Shown: positions 44,028 through 52,296 of the stretch, in pieces
Layout: each line of letters begins with the position of its first letter
How positions within the stretch are numbered: position 1 is the stretch's first letter
Source: Neisseria sicca
Lineage (GTDB): Bacteria; Pseudomonadota; Gammaproteobacteria; Burkholderiales; Neisseriaceae
NCBI RefSeq assembly: GCF_017753665.1
Contig: NZ_CP072524.1
Span: 682,001 to 746,000 of the forward strand
Reading direction: 5' to 3'
DNA: 64,000 nucleotides
Translations under genes and position numbers: made by a program
The notes under the pieces: model-generated
What the model was told of the DNA's origin: nothing
The model's database searches: none
What the model saw: only the letters and a program-made list of their open reading frames with translations

Positions 44028-45797
44028 TCAATCGCAAGCTGCGTTGCCGACATCAAGGCAGAAATCGTGAAACTCGTTGAGCGTGCTGCGGTGGCCGATG
44101 CTGATGATGATGCTCTGCGGCAGTTTGTGCTTTAAGGCGCGATAGAGCAGGGCTTCGGTCGGTTCGTCCAAGGCGGCGGTGGCTTCGTCGAGCAGGATGA
44201 CTTTGGGCTGCGAGAGCAGGGCGCGGACGAAGGCGACGCGTTGCAGTTCGCCGGGGGAGAGCTTGTGTTGCCAATCGTCGGTTTTGTCTAGTTTATCAAT
44301 GAGATAACCTAAGCGGCAGGTATTCATGGCTTCGGCTAGTTCGGGATGCTGTTTGTCGATGTTGGGATAACAAATCGCGTCGCGCAGGCTGCCTTGCGCC
44401 GTGTACGGGCGTTGCGGCAGGAAGAGGATGTCTTGATGCGGCGGACGGCTGACTTTACCGCTACTGCCGAACGGCCAAAGCCCCGCCAGCGCGCGCAGCA
44501 GCGAGGTTTTGCCGCAACCGCTCGGGCCGCGTATCAGCAGGGAATCGCCGCTTTTGAGGTTGACGTTGATGCCGCTCAACAGGATTTCGCCGTTGTGGCG
44601 GAACAGGGCGACGTTTTCCAGCGAGAGGTCGTCTGAAACTTCGGTAATGTCGGGTTGCTGCGCGCTGTGTTGTTCTTCCGTACTCAGCAAGAATCCGTAC
44701 AGACGTTCCAGTCGGGCGCGGTAGGCGGTGAATGTGTTGTAGAACATCCGAAAGAAGGACAGGGCGTTTTGCAGTCGGGCGAAGGCTTGGACGGTCTGCT
44801 GGATGTCGCCGATTTTGATTTGCCCGGCAAACAGGCGCGGGGCTTGCAAAATAATGGGGAAGAGCTTGATTCCGTTGGTAAACATATCATTAAAGCCGCT
44901 TAAGCAGACGCTTTGGCGGGCGATGCGCCAACGGTTGCGGATGATGGCCTTGAAGCGGTCGGCAAGCTGGTCGTGTTCGTGTTGTTCGCCGCTGTAAAAC
45001 GCCACGCTTTCGGCGTGGTCGCGCACGCGGATGAGGGAGTAGCGGTAGTCGCCGTTGAGCTTTTCGTTTTCATAGTTGTAACGAATCAACGGGTTGCCTA
45101 TCCACATGGCGATAAAGGTCGCCAAAATTACAAACATATAGACAAACCAAACGATGCCGTGCGGAATGTCGAAGCCGAACACGGTCAGGATGCCCGCCAA
45201 GCCCCACAAAACAACGGCAAACTCCAGCGAGGTAACGACCGAATTGACCATGCCGCGCACAAATTCTATGGTCGAGGCGATGAAATCCTGCGCGTCTTGT
45301 TGGATACGCTGGTCGATATTGTCCGGCGCATGGCGGCGCATTTGCAGGCGGTAGTAGTTTTTGTCGGCAAGCCAGCGCGTCGTCAGCACTTCGTTGAGCC
45401 GCTCCGACCATTTAATCGCCAAGCCTTGATCAAGGAAGTCGTTGACGACGTTGTTAAACGCCCGCACCAACACCACGCCCGCGTTCATCGCTGCAAACAT
45501 CCAAAACGCGGAGGCGTTTAAATCCTGCATCGAGTCGTAAAGCCCTTTGGACATGAAGGTACTCAATACATTCAGCCGCACTTCGGTTAACAGCAGCGCA
45601 ATCATCGCCGTAATCAGCAGCAAGACTTTGACCGCGCTTTTCGGCGTCAGGCACAGCCGCAGGATATAGGCGAACTCGCGCCCGAAGCGCGTTTCGCGTG
45701 CCAAAAACAGAATCACCGCCGATGCGGCGGCGACCATCAATAAGGTCTGTAACAGCCAAGACGGCGTGGAATAAAGCTCGGTTTGCCATTTTTGCAT
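44028..45797 (-). CDS. SbmA/YddA-type ABC transporter, fused permease and ATPase
   Basis: 589 residues. Six-helix SbmA_BacA-like membrane domain (about 1-340) with the diagnostic NVVNDFLDQGLAIKWSERLNEVLTTRWL...NYYRLQ and NIDQRIQQDAQDF segments, fused to an ATPase: Walker A RGPSGCGKTS, signature LSPGELQRVAFVRAL, Walker B VILLDEATAALDE. The family includes YddA and vitamin B12/bleomycin/peptide transporters. It is divergently transcribed from a TonB-dependent receptor 250 bp away, so a shared role in uptake is possible but unproven. Confidence 0.87.
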   Translation of the reverse strand: MQKWQTELYSTPSWLLQTLLMVAAASAVILFLARETRFGREFAYILRLCLTPKSAVKVLLLITAMIALLLTEVRLNVLSTFMSKGLYDSMQDLNASAFWMFAAMNAGVVLVRAFNNVVNDFLDQGLAIKWSERLNEVLTTRWLADKNYYRLQMRRHAPDNIDQRIQQDAQDFIASTIEFVRGMVNSVVTSLEFAVVLWGLAGILTVFGFDIPHGIVWFVYMFVILATFIAMWIGNPLIRYNYENEKLNGDYRYSLIRVRDHAESVAFYSGEQHEHDQLADRFKAIIRNRWRIARQSVCLSGFNDMFTNGIKLFPIILQAPRLFAGQIKIGDIQQTVQAFARLQNALSFFRMFYNTFTAYRARLERLYGFLLSTEEQHSAQQPDITEVSDDLSLENVALFRHNGEILLSGINVNLKSGDSLLIRGPSGCGKTSLLRALAGLWPFGSSGKVSRPPHQDILFLPQRPYTAQGSLRDAICYPNIDKQHPELAEAMNTCRLGYLIDKLDKTDDWQHKLSPGELQRVAFVRALLSQPKVILLDEATAALDEPTEALLYRALKHKLPQSIIISIGHRSTLNEFHDFCLDVGNAACD

Positions 45798-46047
45798 GTG
45801 CGTTGTCTCTTGAGGCAGGCAGTGGGCAGGGGTCGTCTGAAACCCTGATTCTCCGCTTAATAAAATAATTTACAATTACTATGGATAAAGTTTTGATTGA
45901 TGTTGTATTTTTGTTTTTACAAATAGTTAGCATCACTTTTTATAGAAAGGCAGAATGTTATCAAATATAATTCCGCAGCAAAATTACTTTGTGATTTTTA
46001 ACGCTTATTGCAATAAAAATAACCCACCTCAAAGATAGAAGGAATCT
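45798..46047. other. Divergent intergenic region of ABC gene and TonB receptor
   Basis: 250 bp, AT-rich, with a single DUS near 45831. AATAATTTACAATTACTAT at about 45863 shares only its left half with a Fur box, so iron control is not demonstrated. No gene. Confidence 0.45.
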
Positions 46048-48270
46048 ATGAATAGCAAATTAGCCCTGATGCCGCTTTTGATTATGAGCGCGTTTTCTTA
46101 TGCCGCCGATGAAGCGACACCCGAAGCCCCTATGCAACAGCAGTTGCAGGAAGTCAATGTCCGCGCCGACGCCAAACGCGTCAAAGCCGCCCGCTCTTAC
46201 TCCATCGCCAGCGACGGCGACTTGCGCGACCGCGTAAATTTGGGCGTATTGGGCAAAGCTAATGCCTTTACCGCGCCGATTACCGTCGTCAACTACGACG
46301 AACAAGCCCTTAACAACACCGAAGCGCGTACTTTGGTGGATGCCGTAGCGAAAAAAGACGCTTCCGTTTGGCAGTTCGGCGGCGAAAGCAACACATTGAC
46401 CGGCCTGTATTTCCGCGGTTATCAGCTTGATGCGCGCCAATTCAGCGTCAACGGTTTGGCGGGCATGTACGGCACGCAAGGCACAGCCAGCGTGCAAGTC
46501 GGCTCCGCACAACTGATTAAAGGCGCGTCCACCGCCGTAAACGGCATGGACCCTGAAGGCGCGGTATCCGGTTCCGTCAATATCGAGACCAAAAAAGCTG
46601 CAGATGAAGGCAACCGTAAAATCGGTTTGGGCTGGTTCAGCAACAACCGTGCTCAAGGCACATTCGACTTGGGTCAACGCTTCGGCGAAAACAAAGAATT
46701 CGGCGTGCGTGCCAACGGCAAGCTGCGCCACGGCGATACCCCGCGCCACGGTTACAGTGAAGACAACAAAGAATTTGCCTTGAATGCCGACTACCGCGGC
46801 GAAAAACTGCGCGTGGCGTTCGATTCCATCTACGCGAAACGCAAAACCAACGGCGGCCGCGCGCGTATGCAGGATATTCAAAACGCCAGCGGCCGCTTGT
46901 TTGACGCGCCTGAAGGCAAAGTGAATCTGGCGCCGAGCTGGCAGGCTCAAAACACGCGCGGTCAGACCAATATGCTGACCTTCGAATGGGATGCGTTTGA
47001 AAATGCCCAAATTACAGGCGGTATCGGCTACAACAATGCGCGCTATTATGGTAATTTCGCCTCTCCGACCGTTACGAGCAGCGGTTTAACCTACAATTCA
47101 GGTCGCGCACGTTTGACCGACCAGCGTTTCAAAACGCTCAGTATGAATCTGACTGCACGTGGCGAATTTGAAACCGGTCCGGTAAGTCACAACTGGAGTG
47201 CCGCATTTGACCGTATCGACCGCAAACGCACCACTTATCAAGGTGCACGTCAAACACGAAGCAGCGTTATCGATCCGAGCCTTGATATTCCAACTCAATT
47301 GGCAAAATTGGATTCCAACTTAGGAACGGCATGGAGTGCAACGCCTTCAGTGGATACCGTGATCAAAGTAAATAGTTTGGCGGTATCTGACACGCTGGGT
47401 TTTGTCGACAACAAATACCGCCTCACTTTGGGCGGACGTTTCCAAGCCGTCGAGCAGAAAAACAAATTAAACGGCCGCAAAGCGGATGCGAGCCGTTTCA
47501 GCCCGATGTTGATGGCGGCATGGGTTCCGCAGCCTGATTTGGTAGTTTACGGAAACTATATGGAAGATTTGGAGCCGTCCGACATCCGTACCGATGATGA
47601 CGGTCATGTCACGATGGCAGATCCGCGCGTCAGCCGCCAATTTGAAGTCGGCGTACGCAAAAACTGGGGCGACTTTGTAACCACTTTAAACGCGTTCCAA
47701 ATCAAACGCCCTGGCTACTGGCGTGGCAACACGACTTCAGGTACTGATTTCGCAGCGCGCAAAAATGCAGGCTTGGCTTATAGCGGTTCGGAGCAAGGCA
47801 TGGAGCGCAGCCGCGGTATCGAGTTCAATACCTATGCCAACTTGTTGAACAAAACCCTGCGTCCGACTTTCGGTCTGATGTATCTGCAATCAACCGTAAA
47901 AGATTATCCGAATTTCGCTGACAATTTGGTTAACGGCGTACAAGTCGCCAACCCGCGCGTGATTGCCAAAGCAGGCGTGGAATGGGACACCCCGTTTGCC
48001 AAAGGCTTGACTTTAAACGGCAACGTTTCGTACTTCGGCAAGTCTTACCAAGATACGCAAAAACAATACGCTTTCCCGTCCTATACCTTGGTTGATGTAG
48101 GCGCGCGCTACAAAACCAAGCTGGGCAAAAACACCTTGACCGTCAGCAGCTCGGTAGAAAACCTGTTCAACAAAAACTACTGGCAGGTACAGCGCGGCCA
48201 ATACGACCGCAGCTTCGCCGTCGTCGGCATGCCGCGTACCTACTGGCTGAAAGCGGAATTGGATTTCTAA
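46048..48270 (+). CDS. TonB-dependent siderophore receptor
   Basis: 740 residues. Signal peptide of about 20 residues (ending SYA), a TonB-box-like stretch QEVNVRA near residue 35, a plug domain (about 55-190: FRGYQLDARQFSVNGLAG and GASTAVNGMDPEGAVSGSVNIETKK), and a 22-strand barrel ending in aromatic Phe (LKAELDF) for BAM recognition. The plug matches FhuE/FoxA-type ferri-siderophore receptors; the ligand is unknown. AGAAGGA precedes the ATG. It ends at a paired-DUS terminator. Confidence 0.9.
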   Translation: MNSKLALMPLLIMSAFSYAADEATPEAPMQQQLQEVNVRADAKRVKAARSYSIASDGDLRDRVNLGVLGKANAFTAPITVVNYDEQALNNTEARTLVDAVAKKDASVWQFGGESNTLTGLYFRGYQLDARQFSVNGLAGMYGTQGTASVQVGSAQLIKGASTAVNGMDPEGAVSGSVNIETKKAADEGNRKIGLGWFSNNRAQGTFDLGQRFGENKEFGVRANGKLRHGDTPRHGYSEDNKEFALNADYRGEKLRVAFDSIYAKRKTNGGRARMQDIQNASGRLFDAPEGKVNLAPSWQAQNTRGQTNMLTFEWDAFENAQITGGIGYNNARYYGNFASPTVTSSGLTYNSGRARLTDQRFKTLSMNLTARGEFETGPVSHNWSAAFDRIDRKRTTYQGARQTRSSVIDPSLDIPTQLAKLDSNLGTAWSATPSVDTVIKVNSLAVSDTLGFVDNKYRLTLGGRFQAVEQKNKLNGRKADASRFSPMLMAAWVPQPDLVVYGNYMEDLEPSDIRTDDDGHVTMADPRVSRQFEVGVRKNWGDFVTTLNAFQIKRPGYWRGNTTSGTDFAARKNAGLAYSGSEQGMERSRGIEFNTYANLLNKTLRPTFGLMYLQSTVKDYPNFADNLVNGVQVANPRVIAKAGVEWDTPFAKGLTLNGNVSYFGKSYQDTQKQYAFPSYTLVDVGARYKTKLGKNTLTVSSSVENLFNKNYWQVQRGQYDRSFAVVGMPRTYWLKAELDF

Positions 48271-48297
48271 TATCGAACAGGCCAACCGGCAAAGATG

Positions 48298-48341
48298 AAG
48301 GTCGTCTGAAAATCCCCAATCAGGTTTCAGACGACCTTTTT
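48298..48341. terminator. Paired-DUS terminator between convergent genes
   Basis: A 14-bp stem followed by TTTTT on the plus strand; serves the receptor gene. Confidence 0.75.
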
Positions 48342-48407
48342 GTATCGTGTCTGCATTTTATGTGCGGCAAAATGAAACGCGCTATATTTTGCTGGCTTAT
48401 CCAATCA

Positions 48408-48974
48408 TCAGGTTTTCGGCAGGGTAACGCCGGTTTGCCCCATGTATTTGCCGTTGCGGTCTTTGTAGGAAGTTTCGCAGATTTCGTCGCTCTCAAAAAA
48501 GAGGACTTGTGCCACGCCTTCGCCAGCGTAGATTTTGGCGGGCAGGGGGGTGGTGTTGGAAAACTCGAGGGTAACATAGCCTTCCCATTCCGGCTCGAAC
48601 GGGGTGACGTTGACGATGATGCCGCAGCGGGCGTAGGTGGATTTGCCCAAGCAGACGGTTAGGACGTTGCGCGGGATGCGGAAGTATTCGACCGTGCGCG
48701 CCAGTGCGAAGGAATTGGGCGGGATGATGCAGCAGTCGTCTTCGACGGTAACGAAGTTTTTCGGGTCGAAGTTTTTGGGGTCGACGATGGTGCTGTTGAT
48801 GTTGGTGAAAATTTTAAATTCGTTGGCGCAGCGGATGTCGTAGCCGTAGCTGGACGTGCCGTAGGAGATGATGCGCTGTCCGTTGGCTTCTTTGATTTGG
48901 TTCGGCTCGAAGGGGTCGATCATGCCGAATTCTTCGCTCATGCGGCGTATCCATTTGTCGGACTTGATGCTCAT
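48408..48974 (-). CDS. dcd: dCTP deaminase
   Basis: 188 residues, full-length Dcd of the dUTPase fold. It converts dCTP to dUTP for thymidylate synthesis. Diagnostic segments are ISYGTSSYGYDIRCA, GKSTYARCGIIVNVTPFEPEWEGYVTLEFSN (with the catalytic Glu) and YKDRNGKYMGQTGVTLPKT at the C terminus, which folds over the nucleotide. AAGGA is the RBS. Confidence 0.96.
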   Translation of the reverse strand: MSIKSDKWIRRMSEEFGMIDPFEPNQIKEANGQRIISYGTSSYGYDIRCANEFKIFTNINSTIVDPKNFDPKNFVTVEDDCCIIPPNSFALARTVEYFRIPRNVLTVCLGKSTYARCGIIVNVTPFEPEWEGYVTLEFSNTTPLPAKIYAGEGVAQVLFFESDEICETSYKDRNGKYMGQTGVTLPKT

Positions 48975-48997
48975 AATTTTTTCCTTGTTTCTTGCGG

Positions 48998-49033
48998 TTT
49001 TCAGACGACGTCTGCGGGGAGGTCGTCTGAAAA
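48998..49033. repeat. Paired DUS, tail-to-tail orientation
   Basis: TTTTCAGACGAC and GTCGTCTGAAAA form a 12-bp stem without a T-run, in opposite orientation to most pairs here. Confidence 0.7.
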
Positions 49034-49045
49034 TGCGGGACGGGG

Positions 49046-49462
49046 TTATTTGGTTTTGGGCAGGTTCACTTCTTTAATGATGCCGTTTTCGCATTTCATG
49101 ATGAAGACGGGTTCGCCGTTTTGCGAAGCGGTGAATTTGCCGTGTGCCAGGCCTTTTTTGAACGTGCCTGACAGTACCATGTTGCGGAACTTGGTGCTGT
49201 TGGAATTGAACGGCTCGATGAAGGTTTCGCGGTTGAAGGCGACGGTGTAAACGCCTTGTCCGTCGAATTTGCCGTTTTTAAACGCGCCGGTGTAGCTGCG
49301 TCCGTCTTGGCAGCGCCATGTGCCTTTGCCGGCGGGTTTGCCGTCTTTGCCGACATCGCCGTCGTAGGTGCAGCCCGGTTCCTGATAGGAAGTCAGGACG
49401 GCGGCTGAGGCGGGGAGGGTAAGCATAATGGCAAGCGGCAGGAATGCGAAGTGTTTAAACAT
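49046..49462 (-). CDS. Secreted MORN-repeat protein
   Basis: 138 residues. Signal peptide of about 19 residues (ending LPASA), then MORN-type repeats: GKGTWRCQDGRSYTGAFKNGKFDGQGVYT and a later LSGTFKKGLAHGKFT. Two cysteines could form a disulfide. Probably periplasmic; function unknown. The ATG at 49462 has GGACAAC upstream; an ATG four codons earlier is possible. It is encoded upstream of dcd on the same strand. Confidence 0.72.
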   Translation of the reverse strand: MFKHFAFLPLAIMLTLPASAAVLTSYQEPGCTYDGDVGKDGKPAGKGTWRCQDGRSYTGAFKNGKFDGQGVYTVAFNRETFIEPFNSNSTKFRNMVLSGTFKKGLAHGKFTASQNGEPVFIMKCENGIIKEVNLPKTK

Positions 49463-49484
49463 AAGGTTGTCCATTGGATTTAGG

Positions 49485-49522
49485 TTTCAGACGACCTTTT
49501 ATCGTACAAAGGTCGTCTGAAA
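49485..49522. repeat. Paired DUS, tail-to-tail orientation, after rdgC
   Basis: TTTCAGACGACCTTT and AAAGGTCGTCTGAAA form a 15-bp stem with a 7-nt spacer, three bases beyond the rdgC stop codon. Confidence 0.75.
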
Positions 49523-49524
49523 AA

Positions 49525-50424
49525 TTAGTCTTGCCAGCCGCCCAAATAGGAAACCAGCTCTTCCAACATGGTGCTGACGGATTCCGCCATCAGGATTTGT
49601 GCGGCGAAGGCAAGGCTGGCGGCATCGTCGCCGTTGCTCTCGGCTTCTTCCTGCAATACGTCGAGGTATTGGATGCGCTTGAGCGTGAAGTCTTGCGTGA
49701 GGATGAAAGCGATTTGTTCGCGCCACACCAAGCCGAGCTGGGTCACGGTTTTGCCGTTTTTGACGTGTTGAACCACTTCATCGGCGGTCAAATCTTGTTT
49801 GGATACTTTGACGACGGGAACAACATCGCCCACGCCTTTGAGTTCGCAATCGCTGTCCAATTCAAAACCGCCTTCGCAATGCCCTCGCAACAGCCATTCG
49901 GTCATCAGGGAAGAGGGCGATTGCTTGGTATTCGGCAGCGAGGCTTCCAAACCGCCCAAGGCTTCGCGCAGCTTGGTCAGGATGTTTTCCGCTTTGGTGG
50001 AAGCCGCATTGTTGACGAGCAGATAGCCGTGGCGGGTGTTGAACACTGCTTCAGTGCGGCTGCTGCGGGTAAATGCGCGGGGCAGCAGATCGTCTGTAAT
50101 TTGTTCTTTAAGCTCTTGTTTTTCCTTGCGGCCGACATTGCGGGCTTCATTGTTTTGGATTTCCGCAATCTTTTCTTCCAAAATATCGCGGATGACGCCG
50201 GCAGGCAGGACTTTTTCTTCTTTTTTCAGGGCGACGCGCAAAGTAAAGTCGGCAGGGAAAACGAGTTCGGGAGAGAACGAAACCGGTGCGGCAAAACCTT
50301 CGCTGGACCAGTCCAAACCTTGGCAGCGGGTAAATTCAGCCTCTGCAAGTTTGTCGGCAAGTACGTCCGCTTCGGGCAGCTTTTCTTTGTTGAGCGGATA
50401 AAAACTGATCTGCTTGAACCACAT
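49525..50424 (-). CDS. rdgC: Recombination-associated protein RdgC
   Basis: 299 residues, the usual RdgC length. MWFKQISFYPL at the start, FEL-D-DCELK in the middle and LVWREQIAFILTQDFTLKRIQYLDVL are family signatures. RdgC forms a ring around duplex DNA and modulates RecA; in Neisseria it is linked to pilin antigenic variation. The ATG has AAAAGGA upstream. It is divergent from the tRNA-Glu gene. Confidence 0.94.
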   Translation of the reverse strand: MWFKQISFYPLNKEKLPEADVLADKLAEAEFTRCQGLDWSSEGFAAPVSFSPELVFPADFTLRVALKKEEKVLPAGVIRDILEEKIAEIQNNEARNVGRKEKQELKEQITDDLLPRAFTRSSRTEAVFNTRHGYLLVNNAASTKAENILTKLREALGGLEASLPNTKQSPSSLMTEWLLRGHCEGGFELDSDCELKGVGDVVPVVKVSKQDLTADEVVQHVKNGKTVTQLGLVWREQIAFILTQDFTLKRIQYLDVLQEEAESNGDDAASLAFAAQILMAESVSTMLEELVSYLGGWQD

Positions 50425-50535
50425 GGTTTGTTTTCCTTTTCATTAAAAGCGACATTATACAGGCAAAGCCGATACAAAGATAAGGAGCAGAAGGGTTGTC
50501 TGAAACCAGTTTGACCATAAAAAACGCCTAACCCG

Positions 50536-50564
50536 TTGACAGCGTTTTAACGCTTATGTATAGT
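50536..50564 (+). promoter_or_regulatory. Promoter of tRNA-Glu
   Basis: Consensus TTGACA at 50536-50541, exact 17-bp spacer, TATAGT at 50559-50564, placing the transcript start about 8 bp before the tRNA. Confidence 0.85.
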
Positions 50565-50579
50565 TCGCAACTCGGTTAC

Positions 50580-50655
50580 GCGCCCATCGTCTAGAGGCCT
50601 AGGACACTGCCCTTTCACGGCGGCAACCGGGGTTCGAATCCCCGTGGGCGTGCCA
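50580..50655 (+). tRNA. tRNA-Glu (anticodon TTC)
   Basis: 76 nt with encoded CCA. Acceptor stem GCGCCCA/TGGGCGT (G1-T72 wobble), D-loop CTAGAGGCCTAGG, anticodon loop CCTTTCACG with TTC, T-arm GGGGTTCGAATCCCC. It is a single tRNA gene with its own promoter and terminator. Confidence 0.97.
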
Positions 50656-50662
50656 GATTTTC

Positions 50663-50702
50663 AATAAACCTTTACTAGAGAATAGTAAGGGTTTATTTTT
50701 TA
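50663..50702 (+). terminator. Intrinsic terminator of tRNA-Glu
   Basis: A 15-bp stem (one G-T pair) AATAAACCTTTACTA with a 5-nt loop, followed by TTTTTT. Confidence 0.88.
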
Positions 50703-50776
50703 TCTTTGGGAATGGATGGGGTTGGGTGTTGGCTGTTTCATGCAGTCATTTTAGCAGGGCATTTTCTACATATTTA

Positions 50777-51994
50777 GAGACCTTTGCAAAAAAGCCCTTC
50801 CCCCGACAGCCGAAACCCAAACACAGGTTTTCGGCTGTTTCTGCCACTAATTGCTCCTGATTTTACCCAAATACCCCCTTAATCCTCCCCGGATACCTGA
50901 TAATCAGGCATCCGGGCCGCCTTTTAGGCGGCAACAGGCACACTTAGCCTGTTAGCCGCTTTCAACAGGTTCAAACACATCGCCTTCAGATGGCTTTGCG
51001 CACTCACTTTAATCAGCCCAAAATAGGCTGCCCGGGCGTAGCGGAATTTACGGTGCAACGTACCAAAGCTCTGTTCGACCACATAACGGGTCTTCGACAA
51101 ATACCGGTTACGTTTGGTTTGCGCTTCCGTCAGCGGACGGTTGCGGTGGACTTTGCGCATAATGCCGTTTAACAACTGATGCTCTTTCAGATGTTGCCGG
51201 TTTTCCGCACTGTCGTAGCCTTTGTCGGCATAGACGGTCGTACCTTCGGCTATACCTTCCAGCAAAGGCGACAGGTGGTTGCACTCATGGGTATTGGCGG
51301 GGGTGATGTGCAGTTTCTCGATATAGCCTTCCTCATCGGTACGGGTATGTTGTTTGTAACCGAGTTTGTAGAGGCCGTTTTTATTTGTCCAGCGGGCATC
51401 TTTATCCTTACTCGGTGTGGTTTGGCCGCTGACTTGTCCTTCTTCATCGACTTCTATGGCCTGACGCTGTTTGCTGCCGGCGGTTTGAATAATGGTGGCG
51501 TCAATGACGGCGGCGGATGCTTTCTCTATTTTTAGGCCTTTTTCAGTCAGTTGGCAGTTAATCAGTTCCAGCAATTCGGACAGGGTGTTGTCTTGCGCCA
51601 GCCAGTTGCGGTAGCGGCATAAGGTGCTGTAATCGGGGATGCTCAGTTCGTCAAAGCGGCAAAACAGGTTGAAATCGATGCGGATGATGAGGCTGTGTTC
51701 GAGTTCGGGATCGGAGAGGCTGTGCCATTGTCCGAGCAGGACGGCTTTGAACATGGACAACAGGGAATAGGCGGGACGGCCGCGGTGGTCTCGGACGTAA
51801 CGGGTTCTTTGACGATTCAGGTATTGCTCGATCAGTTGCCAATCAATCACCTGATCCAACTTCAATAGTGGGAAGCGGTCAATGTGTTTGGCAATCATGG
51901 CTTGTGCGGTTTGCTGAAAGAAGGTGCTCATGGGAAATCCCCTAAATGTCTTGGTGGGAATTTAGGGGATTTTGGGGAATTTTGCAAAGGTCTC
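50777..51994 (-). mobile_element. IS5-family insertion sequence, 1218 bp (IS1106-like)
   Basis: Perfect 15-bp terminal inverted repeats GAGACCTTTGCAAAA at 50777-50791 and 51980-51994 bracket a single transposase gene. The immediate flanks (TTA left, CGC right) show no target-site duplication. It lies between tRNA-Glu and recB. The naming as IS1106-like is from general resemblance, not comparison. Confidence 0.9.
50924..51931 (-). CDS. IS5-family transposase
   Basis: 335 residues, intact. An N-terminal DUF772-type DNA-binding domain (RPAYSLLSMFKAVLLGQWHSLSDPELEHSLIIRIDF) precedes a DDE catalytic domain with the first Asp in AAVIDATIIQT, the second in YADKGYDS, and the Glu in the C-terminal RYVVEQSFGTLHRKFRYARAAYFG segment. 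The element is likely functional. Confidence 0.92.
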   Translation of the reverse strand: MSTFFQQTAQAMIAKHIDRFPLLKLDQVIDWQLIEQYLNRQRTRYVRDHRGRPAYSLLSMFKAVLLGQWHSLSDPELEHSLIIRIDFNLFCRFDELSIPDYSTLCRYRNWLAQDNTLSELLELINCQLTEKGLKIEKASAAVIDATIIQTAGSKQRQAIEVDEEGQVSGQTTPSKDKDARWTNKNGLYKLGYKQHTRTDEEGYIEKLHITPANTHECNHLSPLLEGIAEGTTVYADKGYDSAENRQHLKEHQLLNGIMRKVHRNRPLTEAQTKRNRYLSKTRYVVEQSFGTLHRKFRYARAAYFGLIKVSAQSHLKAMCLNLLKAANRLSVPVAA

Positions 51995-52042
51995 CGCTCA
52001 TCTGAGTTCTTAGCAACGAATAATCATGTAGGAAATCGTCGC

Positions 52043-52215
52043 GTTGTTTACACTTTTTCTACGGCGGACAGCTTTTGTTTTTGCTTGAATGATTCTTAGG
52101 CAGCTATCCGGCATTATCAAGAACAGAGCGGGTTTCCCGTGTCTATCGACATTCTTGACAATGCCGGATAGCTGCTCAAACGGGTCTTCAAGCAAAAGCC
52201 AAAAGTGTAAACAAC
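52043..52215. repeat. 173-bp composite inverted repeat beside the IS
   Basis: Outer arms GTTGTTTACACTTTT (52043-52057 and 52201-52215) are perfect. A middle region shares GCTTTTG and GCTTGAA. Inner arms of 24 bp (52100-52123 and 52152-52175, starting GCAGCTATCCGGCATT) have one mismatch. The loop contains GCGGGTTTCCCG. No coding potential. Confidence 0.85.
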
Positions 52216-52296
52216 ACTGTTGATTTCTACAGATAGCCGTCTGCTTTGCATTTCACAATGTTTTTGAACATTTTCAGACGACCTTTGTGCTTCGAT

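Noticed and set aside
45863..45885. Possible Fur box upstream of the TonB receptor
   Set aside because: Only the left part (ATAAT) fits; the second and third hexamers do not match.
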